Positions 1 through 7,446 of a stretch of DNA of 16,341 bases are shown piece after piece (position 1 is the first letter of the stretch; each line of letters starts with the position of its first letter). The DNA lies in the NCBI GenBank assembly GCA_031255975.1, contig JAIRRM010000158.1:1-16341 (forward strand), in the 5' to 3' direction. Below the pieces are notes generated by a model. It worked only from the letters and a program-made list of their open reading frames with translations. It did no database searches and had not been told where the DNA came from. Source of the stretch: Propionibacteriaceae bacterium (GTDB lineage: Bacteria > Actinomycetota > Actinomycetes > Propionibacteriales > Propionibacteriaceae). Position numbers and translations under genes: made by a program.

Positions 1-194
1 GCCAGCCCAGCTAAAGCTTCAAAACCAATGCCCCAATCGGCGCTGAGTTATCAATTTGCAAGTTTTTGCCAGGGGCACCTCGGGGTTTGGCTCTGATAGC
101 GACGCTGTTGCTCATGGCCGCTGGAGGTTGCAAGGTATCGCTATCATCGCGTCGGAGGGTGGTTAGCCAGTTCTGCCGCCCCTTCACGCAGGAA

Positions 195-217
195 ACGTCG
201 GCGTTGCCAACTAGAGT
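195..217 (+). promoter_or_regulatory. Candidate polA promoter, damage-type, leaderless
   Basis: The nonamer ACGTCGGCG (195-203) is followed by exactly 8 nt and the -10 hexamer TAGAGT (212-217). The hexamer ends 6 nt before the polA ATG, so transcription would start at or next to the start codon; no Shine-Dalgarno sequence is present. This matches 6 of 9 positions of the mycobacterial RecA-independent (PafBC) promoter tTGTCRgtg-N8-TAnnnT as I know it. The block GGAAACGTCRGCG (191-203) recurs in front of uvrB at identical spacing. No good -35 box is visible. Seen: motif and spacing. Inferred: PafBC control. Confidence 0.5.
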
Positions 218-223
218 TGCTCC

Positions 224-2902
224 ATGACCAAGCTGCTGCTCGTGGACGGCTACTCGATGGCGTATCGGGCGTTCTATGGGGTGCCGGTGGATAATTTCGC
301 CACCAGTACCGGCCAGTACACCAACGCCGTGTACGGGTTTTTCTCGATGCTGCTGCCGGTCATCAAGGCCCAGCGCCCCACGCATATCGGGGTGGCGTGG
401 GATGCGTCGCGCGCGAGTTTTCGTACCAGCGAGTATCAGGGTTACAAGGCAACTCGCGCTGATGCGCCGCCGCAGTTTGCTGGGCAACCGCAGTTGATCC
501 GCGAGATTCTGGACGCGGCGAACATCACCCATCTGGAGAAAGCCGACTACGAGGCGGATGACATCATCGCCACTTTAGCGGCGCGGGGTGCGGCGCAAGG
601 CATGGAGGTGTTGATCTACTCCGGCGACCGTGATCTGATCCAGATGGTCACCGACCAGGTGAAGTTGCTCTGGCCGAATCGCGGTGTCGGTGGCCCGCAG
701 CTATTGGGGCCGGTGGAAGTGGAGGCCAAATACGGCGTGCCCCCGGCGCGGTACCCAGAGTTGGCGGCGCTGGTGGGGGAGACGAGTGATAACCTGCCCG
801 GTGTTCCCGGAGTAGGGCCGAAGACCGCCGCGAAGTGGATCAACAGTTTTGACGGTCTCGACAATCTGCTGGCTCACGCCGCTGAGGTGGCGGGCAAGGC
901 GGGTGAGAGCCTCCGGGGGCATGTGGCCGACGTGCGTCGTAATCGTCATCTCAACGCGCTGGTGACCACCCTTGAGCTGCCCTGTGGCCCATCCGACCTC
1001 GTTATGAAACCCGCGGACGCCGTGGCCATCAATCGATTGTTCGACGCTTTGCAGATACGACACCTGCGCTATGAACTGTTGGAGCTGCTGGGAGCCGATC
1101 TGCCGGTTGCGGCACCGGGTGAGCCGGTGGCGTCAACCCGCACGGCCAAGGTGCTCGCTCCGGAGGAATTGGCCACCTGGTTGGCGGCGCAGGGCGACGC
1201 GCTTGTCGGCATCGACTTCTCTGGCAAATGGGGTCGAGGAGTTGGCGACGTCATCGCGTTGGCTCTGGCGGGTGAGACCGACGCGATCTGGCTGGACACC
1301 GCCGCGCTGAGCCCAACCGATGACGCGGCGTTGGCCGCATGGTTGGCAGAGCCCACGGCTCCGAAAGCTATACACGGCGCGAAGGGGCCGCTGCTGGCCT
1401 GCTGGCAACACGGTTGGGAACTGCGAGGCATCAGCAGCGACACCGAATTGGCGGCCTACCTGTTGCGCCCGGATCAGCGGATGTATGGCCTTGATTCGCT
1501 AAGCCAGCAGTTCCTGCGGCGCCCGCTAATTTCGACTGCCGCGAAACCGCTTGCCGCCCAAGGGGTGCTCGATTTCGGCGAGGTGGACGACGCCGTGCGT
1601 GACGAAGCCATAGCGCGCGCCGGTGCGGTGCTCGATCTCGCCGCCGCTCTGGGAGCCGAACTCGACAAGGTTGACGAACAGGCGCTGCTGAGCGATATCG
1701 AATTACCGCTCACCCGCATCCTCGCCAAGATGGAAGCGGTCGGTATCTGTATCGACGACGAACTACTGACACGGCTGCGCGCTGATCTGAATGACCGCGC
1801 CACCGCGGCGGAGCGTGCCGCGTATGAGGTGATCGGAAAGCAGGTGAACCTCGGCAGCCCCAAGCAGCTTCAGGTGCTGCTTTTCGACGAACTCCAGATG
1901 CCGAAGACCAAGAAGATCAAGACCGGCTACACCACCGACGCTGAGGCGTTGGCAGACCTGTACGCAAAGACGGAGCATCCGTTTCTGGCGCAACTGCTGC
2001 AACACCGCGATGCTGTGAAACTACGCCAGATGATCGATACCCTGCTGGCGACGATCGCCGCGGATGGGCGTATCCACACCACCTTTCAGCAAACCGTGGC
2101 CGGTACCGGCAGGCTTTCCAGCGCCGATCCGAACTTGCAGAACATCCCGGTGCGCTCCGACGAGGGGCGGCGGATGCGCGAAGCGTTCGTGGTGGGCTCG
2201 GGCTATGACGGGTTGCTCAGCGTCGATTATTCACAGATCGAGATGCGGGTGATGGCCGACGCCTCCGGCGACGCGCAACTCATTGAGGCGTTCCGTTCCG
2301 GTGTCGACTTCCACACTGTAACCGCCTCGCGGGTGTTCGACATTCCGGCGAGCGAGGTCACCCCGGAGCAGCGTTCGTCAGTCAAGCAGATGAACTACGG
2401 GTTGGCGTATGGCCTCTCGGCGTACGGGTTGGCCAGCCGTCTCGGGGTGTCGGTGGTGCAAGCCCGGGCACTGATGGAGGACTATTTCGCCACCTTCGCC
2501 GGGGTGCGCGACTACCTGCACGGTGTGGTGGACGAAGCCAAGCATGTCGGCTACACCCAAACCCGCTTTGGCCGTCGCCGCTATCTACCTGATCTGAACT
2601 CTCCCAACTATCAACTGCGCGAGATGGCGGAGCGAGCCGCGTTGAACGCGCCGATCCAGGGCACCGCCGCAGACATCATCAAAGTGGCGATGATCCAGGT
2701 GGATGCCGCGTTGAGCGCTACCGGGCTCAAATCCCGGATGCTGCTGCAGATTCATGACGAACTGCTCTTCGAGGTGGCGGCGGGGGAGCGAGAACAACTC
2801 ACTCGGTTGGTGAGCGAGGTGATGCGTAACGCAGCTGACTTGGCGGTTCCGCTGGAGGTGTCGGTGGGGTTCGGGTCGTCTTGGGCCGCCGCAGCGCACT
2901 GA
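224..2902 (+). CDS. polA: DNA polymerase I
   Basis: This 892-residue protein fills gaps in excision repair and removes Okazaki-fragment primers. The N-terminal 5' nuclease domain (about 1-290) has the metal-binding acidic residues D8, E110, D112/D113, D135/D137 and a helix-hairpin-helix-like stretch (about 184-205, LVGETSDNLPGVPGVG). The middle 3'-5' exonuclease fold (about 305-490) is degenerate: the D-x-E of exo motif I reads D331-F-S333 and the other acidic exo residues are not evident, as is usual in actinobacterial Pol I, so it should lack proofreading. The polymerase domain carries motif A (SVDYSQIEMR, D668), motif B (R717, K721, Y725) and motif C (QIHDELLFEV, D845-E846). Y725 sits where E. 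coli has F762; a tyrosine there is known to relax discrimination against dideoxynucleotides. ATG 224 is chosen because the N-terminus MTKLLLVDGYSMAYRAF is typical and a -10 box lies just upstream. It is a monocistronic unit ahead of rpsA. Confidence 0.97.
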   Translation: MTKLLLVDGYSMAYRAFYGVPVDNFATSTGQYTNAVYGFFSMLLPVIKAQRPTHIGVAWDASRASFRTSEYQGYKATRADAPPQFAGQPQLIREILDAANITHLEKADYEADDIIATLAARGAAQGMEVLIYSGDRDLIQMVTDQVKLLWPNRGVGGPQLLGPVEVEAKYGVPPARYPELAALVGETSDNLPGVPGVGPKTAAKWINSFDGLDNLLAHAAEVAGKAGESLRGHVADVRRNRHLNALVTTLELPCGPSDLVMKPADAVAINRLFDALQIRHLRYELLELLGADLPVAAPGEPVASTRTAKVLAPEELATWLAAQGDALVGIDFSGKWGRGVGDVIALALAGETDAIWLDTAALSPTDDAALAAWLAEPTAPKAIHGAKGPLLACWQHGWELRGISSDTELAAYLLRPDQRMYGLDSLSQQFLRRPLISTAAKPLAAQGVLDFGEVDDAVRDEAIARAGAVLDLAAALGAELDKVDEQALLSDIELPLTRILAKMEAVGICIDDELLTRLRADLNDRATAAERAAYEVIGKQVNLGSPKQLQVLLFDELQMPKTKKIKTGYTTDAEALADLYAKTEHPFLAQLLQHRDAVKLRQMIDTLLATIAADGRIHTTFQQTVAGTGRLSSADPNLQNIPVRSDEGRRMREAFVVGSGYDGLLSVDYSQIEMRVMADASGDAQLIEAFRSGVDFHTVTASRVFDIPASEVTPEQRSSVKQMNYGLAYGLSAYGLASRLGVSVVQARALMEDYFATFAGVRDYLHGVVDEAKHVGYTQTRFGRRRYLPDLNSPNYQLREMAERAALNAPIQGTAADIIKVAMIQVDAALSATGLKSRMLLQIHDELLFEVAAGEREQLTRLVSEVMRNAADLAVPLEVSVGFGSSWAAAAH

Positions 2903-2959
2903 ACCTACCAGTATTCCAAGGCATACGATGGCGGCTTCGGGTGTGACGTGGCTTGTGAT

Positions 2960-2990
2960 CGTACAAAAGCGAAACATGGATGGTTGTACG
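2960..2990. repeat. Inverted repeat CGTACAA-N17-TTGTACG over the rpsA -35 region
   Basis: A perfect 7-bp inverted repeat: CGTACAA (2960-2966) and TTGTACG (2984-2990), separated by 17 nt. The right arm contains the candidate -35 box of rpsA. Arms start about two helical turns apart (24 bp), which suits a dimeric DNA-binding protein, but it could also be chance. No known regulator is recognised. Confidence 0.3.
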
Positions 2991-3013
2991 CCGTGTGGTC
3001 GGGCTGATAGTCT
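2984..3013 (+). promoter_or_regulatory. Candidate rpsA promoter
   Basis: TTGTAC (2984-2989) and TAGTCT (3008-3013) are separated by 18 nt, a good housekeeping sigma-factor pattern for this phylum (TTGnnn / TAnnnT). Transcription would begin near 3020 in a G/C-rich stretch, leaving a leader of about 90 nt before rpsA. It lies in the 209-nt gap after polA, which has no visible terminator, so some polA read-through is possible. Confidence 0.5.
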
Positions 3014-3111
3014 GATGGGGCGCTGCGCCGCAGTGCCCCGTTCGTTGTGCTCCGGCACCTCCGGCGGGTCAGTTTTACGTAACGTATTTTCAGCAATCGG
3101 AGCCCTACTAC

Positions 3112-4560
3112 ATGACCTCAAATGAGGCAGTCGTCGCGGTAGACGACTTCGGCTCGCCGGAGGCTTTTGAAGCCGCGGTTGACGCCACAATCAAGAACTT
3201 CAATGACGGTGACATCATCAAAGGCATCGTCGTCAAAGTAGACCACGACGAGGTGCTCGTCGATGTGGGCTACAAAACCGAGGGGGTCATCCCCTCGAAG
3301 GAACTTTCCATCAAGCACGACGTGGATCCCAACGAGATCGTCAAGATCGGCGATGAGGTCGAAGCCCTCGTGCAGCAGAAAGAGGACAAAGAAGGCCGCC
3401 TGATCCTGTCCAAGAAGCGCGCCCAGTATGAGCGCGCCTGGGCGGTGGCCGAACAGGTCAAGGAAGAGGACGGCGTCGTCAAAGGCACGGTCATTGAGGT
3501 CGTAAAGGGCGGCCTCATTGTGGACATCGGCCTTCGCGGCTTCCTGCCGGCGTCACTGGTGGACATGCGTCGGGTGCGCGACTTGCCGCCGTTCATCGGC
3601 ACCGAGATCGAGGCCAAGATCATCGAACTCGACAAGAACCGCAACAACGTGGTGCTGTCGCGCCGCGCCTGGCTGGAGCAAACCCAGTCCGAGGTTCGCC
3701 AGACGTTCCTTGACAACCTGGAGAAAGGCCAGATCCGCAAGGGTGTGGTCTCGTCTATCGTCAATTTCGGCGCGTTCGTCGATCTGGGCGGCGTGGATGG
3801 CTTGGTGCATGTCTCTGAACTGTCCTGGAAGCATATCGATCATCCGAACGAGGTCGTCGAAGTCGGGCAACCGGTCACCGTCGAGGTGTTGGAGGTGGAT
3901 CACGACCGCGAACGGGTGTCGTTGTCGCTGAAGGCGACGCAGGAAGACCCGTGGCAGACGTTCGCCCGTATTCACAAACTGGGTGAGGTCGTGCCGGGCA
4001 AGGTCACCAAGCTGGTGCCGTTCGGTGCTTTCGTGCGCGTCGAAGACGGCATTGAGGGCCTGGTGCATGTCTCCGAGTTGGCTGGGCGTCACGTTGAGAT
4101 CCCGGAGCAGGTGGTCAGCGTCGGCGACGACGTGATGGTGAAGATCATCGACATCGACCTGCCACGTCGCCGTATTTCGCTCAGCCTCAAGCAGGCGAAC
4201 GAAGGTGTTGACGTTACCGCGGAGGAGTTTGATCCCACGCAGTACGGCATGGAGGCTTCGTACGACGAGAAGGGCAACTACATCTATCCCGAAGGTTTCG
4301 ACCCCGAGACTAACGAGTGGAAGCCCGGTTATGACGAACAGCGCCAGGCCTGGGAGGCGCAGTACGCCGAAGCGCGTGCCCGTTTCGAGGCCGTGAAGAA
4401 GCAAGCCGCCGAAGCCGAAGCCGCCGACATGGCTGCCAAGGTGGAGGCCTCGCAGGACACGACCAGCTACAGTTCTGCTACGCCGGAGGCCGAGGGTTCG
4501 CTCGCTTCCGATGAGGCGTTGCAGGCGTTGCGCGAGAAGCTCACCGGCGGCGCACAGTAA
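3112..4560 (+). CDS. rpsA: 30S ribosomal protein S1
   Basis: This 482-residue protein binds mRNA on the small ribosomal subunit. Four S1 (OB-fold) RNA-binding repeats are visible at about residues 34-104, 120-186, 207-275 and 292-361; the last two have the classic GxVxxxxxFGAFVxx-G-xxGLVHVSEL pattern. Four repeats plus a long C-terminal tail is the actinobacterial form (E. coli has six). The tail (362-482) includes the family-typical segment QYGMEASYDEKGNYIYPEGF followed by an alanine/glutamate-rich stretch likely to be helical. ATG 3112 gives the expected N-terminus; a weak GGAG (3099-3102) precedes it by 9 nt. It is followed by a strong terminator, so it is probably transcribed as a single gene. 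The long opposite-strand open frame across this gene (3553-4662) is a codon-bias shadow. Confidence 0.97.
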   Translation: MTSNEAVVAVDDFGSPEAFEAAVDATIKNFNDGDIIKGIVVKVDHDEVLVDVGYKTEGVIPSKELSIKHDVDPNEIVKIGDEVEALVQQKEDKEGRLILSKKRAQYERAWAVAEQVKEEDGVVKGTVIEVVKGGLIVDIGLRGFLPASLVDMRRVRDLPPFIGTEIEAKIIELDKNRNNVVLSRRAWLEQTQSEVRQTFLDNLEKGQIRKGVVSSIVNFGAFVDLGGVDGLVHVSELSWKHIDHPNEVVEVGQPVTVEVLEVDHDRERVSLSLKATQEDPWQTFARIHKLGEVVPGKVTKLVPFGAFVRVEDGIEGLVHVSELAGRHVEIPEQVVSVGDDVMVKIIDIDLPRRRISLSLKQANEGVDVTAEEFDPTQYGMEASYDEKGNYIYPEGFDPETNEWKPGYDEQRQAWEAQYAEARARFEAVKKQAAEAEAADMAAKVEASQDTTSYSSATPEAEGSLASDEALQALREKLTGGAQ

Positions 4561-4575
4561 CACACTGGAATCATT

Positions 4576-4622
4576 CGCGAGAGCCCATCCCGAGAATCGG
4601 GGTGGGCTCTCGCGTTTTCGTT
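4576..4622 (+). terminator. Rho-independent terminator after rpsA
   Basis: An 18-bp stem begins 16 nt after the rpsA stop codon: the left arm is 4576-4593 (CGCGAGAGCCCATCCCGA), the loop GAA, and the right arm 4597-4614 (TCGGGGTGGGCTCTCGCG), with a single G-U wobble. A short T-rich run (TTTTCGTT) follows. The stem is perfectly placed to end rpsA transcription and isolates it from coaE. Confidence 0.92.
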
Positions 4623-4654
4623 CCCGCGGGTGTTCCATCTGGCAATATGGCACT

Positions 4655-5251
4655 ATGCGCAAGCTTCGTGTTGCCCTCGCCGGGGGTATCGCCTCTGGGA
4701 AATCACTGGTGGCCCATCTGTTTGAGGAACTCGGCGCGGTGGTGGTTGATTACGACGTGCTGGCACGTCAGGTGGTCGAGCCGGGTACGCCTGGGCTTGA
4801 GGTGTTGGCGCGGGTGTTCGGTTCGGGCATCCTCCGCGCCGATGGCACTCTCGACCGGGAAGAACTCGCCGAGGTGGTCTTTGATGACGATGCCTCGCGT
4901 GAGAACCTGAACGCGATCCTCCATCCGCTGATCCGGGCCGCGGCCCGCGAAGCCGACGAAACGGCACCCGATGACTCCATCGTCGTCCATGTCATTCCAC
5001 TACTGGTGGAGACGGGCTCGACGCGCGATTTCGACAAGATAGTGGTGGTGGATGTGCCGATCGAAACGCAGATCGAGCGGTTGATGAGCCGTAACGGTTA
5101 CAACCGAATGCAGGCAAAGAAACGCATCGCCGCGCAGGCCACTCGGGAGGCGCGTCTTGCCGTGGCCGATTACGTGATCGACAACTCCGGGACGATTCCG
5201 GAGGCGATGGAACAGGCCAGGGCCATCTGGGAGGAACTCAAAACGTCGTGA
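4655..5251 (+). CDS. coaE: Dephospho-CoA kinase
   Basis: CoaE phosphorylates the 3'-hydroxyl of dephospho-CoA with ATP, the last step of coenzyme A synthesis, in the cytoplasm. The 198-residue product has the usual single-domain P-loop kinase layout: Walker A GGIASGKS (residues 10-17, K16), the conserved DYDVLARQVVEPG segment with D32/D34 for substrate and metal, the HPLIR element, a VIPLLVETG strand, and the C-terminal lid/base region ending in VADYVIDNSGT. ATG 4655 is chosen over the longer open frame back to 4511, because that extension overlaps rpsA and its terminator and adds no family sequence. No Shine-Dalgarno is visible; CAATAT (4643-4648) lies 6 nt upstream, so the mRNA may be leaderless. 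Placement directly after rpsA is conserved in actinobacteria. Confidence 0.93.
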   Translation: MRKLRVALAGGIASGKSLVAHLFEELGAVVVDYDVLARQVVEPGTPGLEVLARVFGSGILRADGTLDREELAEVVFDDDASRENLNAILHPLIRAAAREADETAPDDSIVVHVIPLLVETGSTRDFDKIVVVDVPIETQIERLMSRNGYNRMQAKKRIAAQATREARLAVADYVIDNSGTIPEAMEQARAIWEELKTS

Positions 5252-5291
5252 CGTAGGTGGCCGACGGGCCCAAACTGGGGCCTATGACAAG

Positions 5292-5313
5292 CCGCAAGAG
5301 TTCCGCAAGAGTT
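5292..5313 (+). repeat. Perfect 11-nt tandem duplication CCGCAAGAGTT x2
   Basis: CCGCAAGAGTT occurs at 5292-5302 and again at 5303-5313 with no gap. The 11-nt period equals the period of the PHO-box repeats it runs into, so the array may have grown by duplication of one repeat unit. Confidence 0.7.
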
Positions 5314-5343
5314 CACCTGCCATTCACTTGGGGTTGGGCGGCT
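5300..5343 (+). promoter_or_regulatory. PHO-box-like array of 11-nt direct repeats upstream of pstS
   Basis: Four adjacent 11-nt units: GTTCCGCAAGA (5300-5310), GTTCACCTGCC (5311-5321), ATTCACTTGGG (5322-5332) and a weak GTTGGGCGGCT (5333-5343). Units two and three resemble the GTTCACC direct-repeat units bound by PhoP in Streptomyces, a relative of the RegX3-type regulator encoded at the end of this operon. The weak fourth unit covers the -35 position, the usual arrangement for an activator that replaces a poor -35 box. Seen: repeats and period. Inferred: binding by the operon's own regulator under low phosphate. Confidence 0.7.
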
Positions 5344-5359
5344 GTGCAGACTGCGCGCA

Positions 5360-5365
5360 TAGCGT
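5360..5365 (+). promoter_or_regulatory. Candidate pstS -10 box, leaderless start
   Basis: TAGCGT fits the TAnnnT -10 pattern and ends 7 nt before the pstS ATG at 5373, so the transcript would begin at the start codon. No -35 consensus and no Shine-Dalgarno sequence is visible, consistent with activator-dependent, leaderless expression. Confidence 0.45.
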
Positions 5366-5372
5366 CCTAGCT

Positions 5373-6494
5373 ATGAAGTATGACAAGTCTGTGAAGTCAC
5401 TACTCGCGGTGATCGCTGTCGCCGCGTCGCTGCTGCTAACCGCCTGCTCTGCCAGTAATGAAACCCCGAACGGCACGCCGCCTGTATCGGATACCGGCAC
5501 CCCAAAGGTCAGCGGCACTCTCAACCTGGGTGGTTCCAGCGCCCAGACCGCCGCTCAAACGACGTGGCGCGCCGGTTTTCAAGACGCCAACGCCGCCGCC
5601 AACGTGAACTACGATCCGGTCGGTTCCGGTGCCGGACGTACCGGATTCGCCGACGGTGCTTACGCGATGGCCGGTACCGATGACGCCTTCAAGATCAGCG
5701 ACATCGCCAGCAGTGATTTCAAGCTGTGCGTGGCCGGAACCGGGATCGTCGAACTGCCCGTATACATCTCCCCGATCGCCGTGGCCTACAACCTGCCAGG
5801 TGTGACCAACCTCAATCTGGATGCCGCCACCACCGCTGGTATCTTCGCCGGTGCCATCACCAAGTGGAATGATCCGGCCATCGTGGCTCTCAACGCTGGG
5901 ACCACGCTGCCAGAGTTGACCATCACCGCAGTGCATCGCTCCGATAAGTCGGGCACCACCGGCAACTTCACCGATTATCTGAGTGATGCCGCCGCGTCGG
6001 TTTGGACCTTCGGACGTAGCGAGACCTGGCCGGAGTCGCTGGGTGGTGAGGCCGCCGAGAAGACACAGGGGATGCGGCAGGCAATTGAAGCCGCCAACGG
6101 AGCCATCGGCTACCTCGACGCCAGCCAGGCCAGCGGTTTGGGCATGGCGCGGCTAATGGTGCGGGGCAACGCCGTGGCCCCCGTCGCTGAGGCCGCCGCG
6201 AAAGCTCTCGCCGGATCGCAACTGGAGCCTGGCCGTGACGATGCCGACTTGGTGTTCGACATCAACCGCGTACCCACCGACGCATCGGCCTACCCACTCA
6301 TCATGGTGAGTTACCTGGTGGCCTGCCAGCAGTATCAAGACGGCACCACCGCCGAGTTGGTCAAGGCATACGTCTCCCATGTGGTTAGCAGAGAAGGCCA
6401 GGCCGCAGCGGCTGGAGACGCTGGTTCGGTCAGCCTGTGGGAAGACGCGGCTTTGCAGCGGCGTGTCGGAGAAGCCGCGGCCAGTATTCGATAG
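5373..6494 (+). CDS. pstS: Phosphate ABC transporter, substrate-binding lipoprotein PstS
   Basis: This 373-residue lipid-anchored protein captures inorganic phosphate outside the membrane and delivers it to PstCA. The N-terminus (MKYDKSVKS, then a hydrophobic core) ends in the lipobox L-T-A-C with C25 as the lipidated cysteine. Phosphate-binding signatures are the GSGAGRTGFADGAYAMAGTDD loop region and the anion-binding HRSDKSGTT motif, both typical of PstS. ATG 5373 is preferred over the longer frame opening at 5328, because it places a proper signal peptide at the start and the earlier TTG lies inside the PHO-box repeats. It is the first gene of pstSCAB plus the two-component pair; the stop is 10 nt before pstC. 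Confidence 0.95.
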   Translation: MKYDKSVKSLLAVIAVAASLLLTACSASNETPNGTPPVSDTGTPKVSGTLNLGGSSAQTAAQTTWRAGFQDANAAANVNYDPVGSGAGRTGFADGAYAMAGTDDAFKISDIASSDFKLCVAGTGIVELPVYISPIAVAYNLPGVTNLNLDAATTAGIFAGAITKWNDPAIVALNAGTTLPELTITAVHRSDKSGTTGNFTDYLSDAAASVWTFGRSETWPESLGGEAAEKTQGMRQAIEAANGAIGYLDASQASGLGMARLMVRGNAVAPVAEAAAKALAGSQLEPGRDDADLVFDINRVPTDASAYPLIMVSYLVACQQYQDGTTAELVKAYVSHVVSREGQAAAAGDAGSVSLWEDAALQRRVGEAAASIR

Positions 6495-6504
6495 GAAAAC
6501 ACAG

Positions 6505-7446
6505 GTGAGCGACGTGCTACCGCCATCGGAGGCAGGGCAGGTTGGAGCGCGTAGATTGGACGCGCTCCACCTGCTCACCCTGAGCGCAGCGCTGGCAACA
6601 TTGCTGTTATTGGGCGGGGTCGTGGTCTTCCTCGGCATCGAGGGAGCCCCGGCCCTATCCGGCACCTCGGAGAATTTGCCCGCTGGGGCCAGTTCCATTT
6701 GGGCGCTCGCCTGGCCGCTGCTGTACGGGTCGGTGTGGGCGTCTTTCCTCGCCATCTTGCTGGCCGTGCCGGTGGGCGTCGGAGTGGCGGTTTTCGCGGT
6801 GTTTATGGCGCGGGGTGCCTTGGGCCGCTGGTTGGGCACCGCCATCGACGTGCTGGCGGCGGTGCCGTCCGTGGTATACGGTCTGTGGGGGTTGGCGGTG
6901 ATCGCACCTCGCGCCGTGCCCGTATACGAATGGCTTTCGACGCGATTGGGCTGGATCCCGTTCTTCGCGGGCACACCCTCGACAACCGGCCGTACCATCC
7001 TCACCGCGGCGTTAGTGCTGGCGGTGATGATCTTGCCGATTGTGTCAAGCGTGTCGCGGGAGGCGATTCGGTTGGTGCCCAGCAGTTCCACCGAGGGGGC
7101 ACAGGCGTTGGGAGCGACTCGCTGGGAGATGATCCGCACCGTGGTGTTGCCCGAGGCGCGCTCCGGCATCGTCGCTGGGGTGATGCTGGCGTTGGGGCGC
7201 GCGCTCGGTGAGACGATGGCGGTGGCCATGGTGTTGTCACCCAAACCATTCCTGGTATCACTACGGCTGCTGACCTCAGAGAATCCAGGTACCGTCGCCG
7301 CGTACATCGCGCAGAACTATCCGGAAGCGCACGGCCTTGAGGTGAACGCCCTGATCTGGTTGGGGTTGCTGCTGTTCGCGGTGACCTTCGCGGTGAGCTT
7401 CCTGGCCCGGGCGATTGTGAGAAGAAGCGGGGGTGGTAGCAGATGA
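6505..7446 (+). CDS. pstC: Phosphate ABC transporter permease PstC
   Basis: One half of the membrane channel of the Pst importer; it pairs with PstA. The 313-residue product has about six membrane segments (roughly 25-45, 72-100, 111-134, 163-183, 222-245, 281-303) and the cytoplasmic coupling (EAA) loop EGAQALGATRWEMIRTVVLP (197-216) that docks on PstB. The start is GTG 6505, preceded by AGGA at 6493-6496; the frame is open back to 6379, but that part overlaps pstS and is not PstC-like. The last codons overlap pstA by 4 nt (ATGA), implying translational coupling. Confidence 0.93.
   Translation: MSDVLPPSEAGQVGARRLDALHLLTLSAALATLLLLGGVVVFLGIEGAPALSGTSENLPAGASSIWALAWPLLYGSVWASFLAILLAVPVGVGVAVFAVFMARGALGRWLGTAIDVLAAVPSVVYGLWGLAVIAPRAVPVYEWLSTRLGWIPFFAGTPSTTGRTILTAALVLAVMILPIVSSVSREAIRLVPSSSTEGAQALGATRWEMIRTVVLPEARSGIVAGVMLALGRALGETMAVAMVLSPKPFLVSLRLLTSENPGTVAAYIAQNYPEAHGLEVNALIWLGLLLFAVTFAVSFLARAIVRRSGGGSR

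Noticed and set aside
11..532. Minus-strand 173-codon open frame opposite the polA start
   Set aside because: Most of it lies antisense to the conserved 5' nuclease domain of polA, its sequence matches no family I know, and it would cover the polA promoter.
3553..4662. Minus-strand 369-codon open frame opposite rpsA
   Set aside because: It is a long antisense shadow typical of high-GC coding DNA; it runs through the rpsA terminator stem and has no recognisable domain.
5267..5282. Small hairpin GGCCC-N6-GGGCC after coaE as a terminator
   Set aside because: Only 5 bp, and no T run follows; too weak to call.
5328..5372. Upstream extension of pstS from TTG 5328
   Set aside because: It would put 15 hydrophilic residues before the signal peptide, and the codon lies inside the PHO-box repeats.
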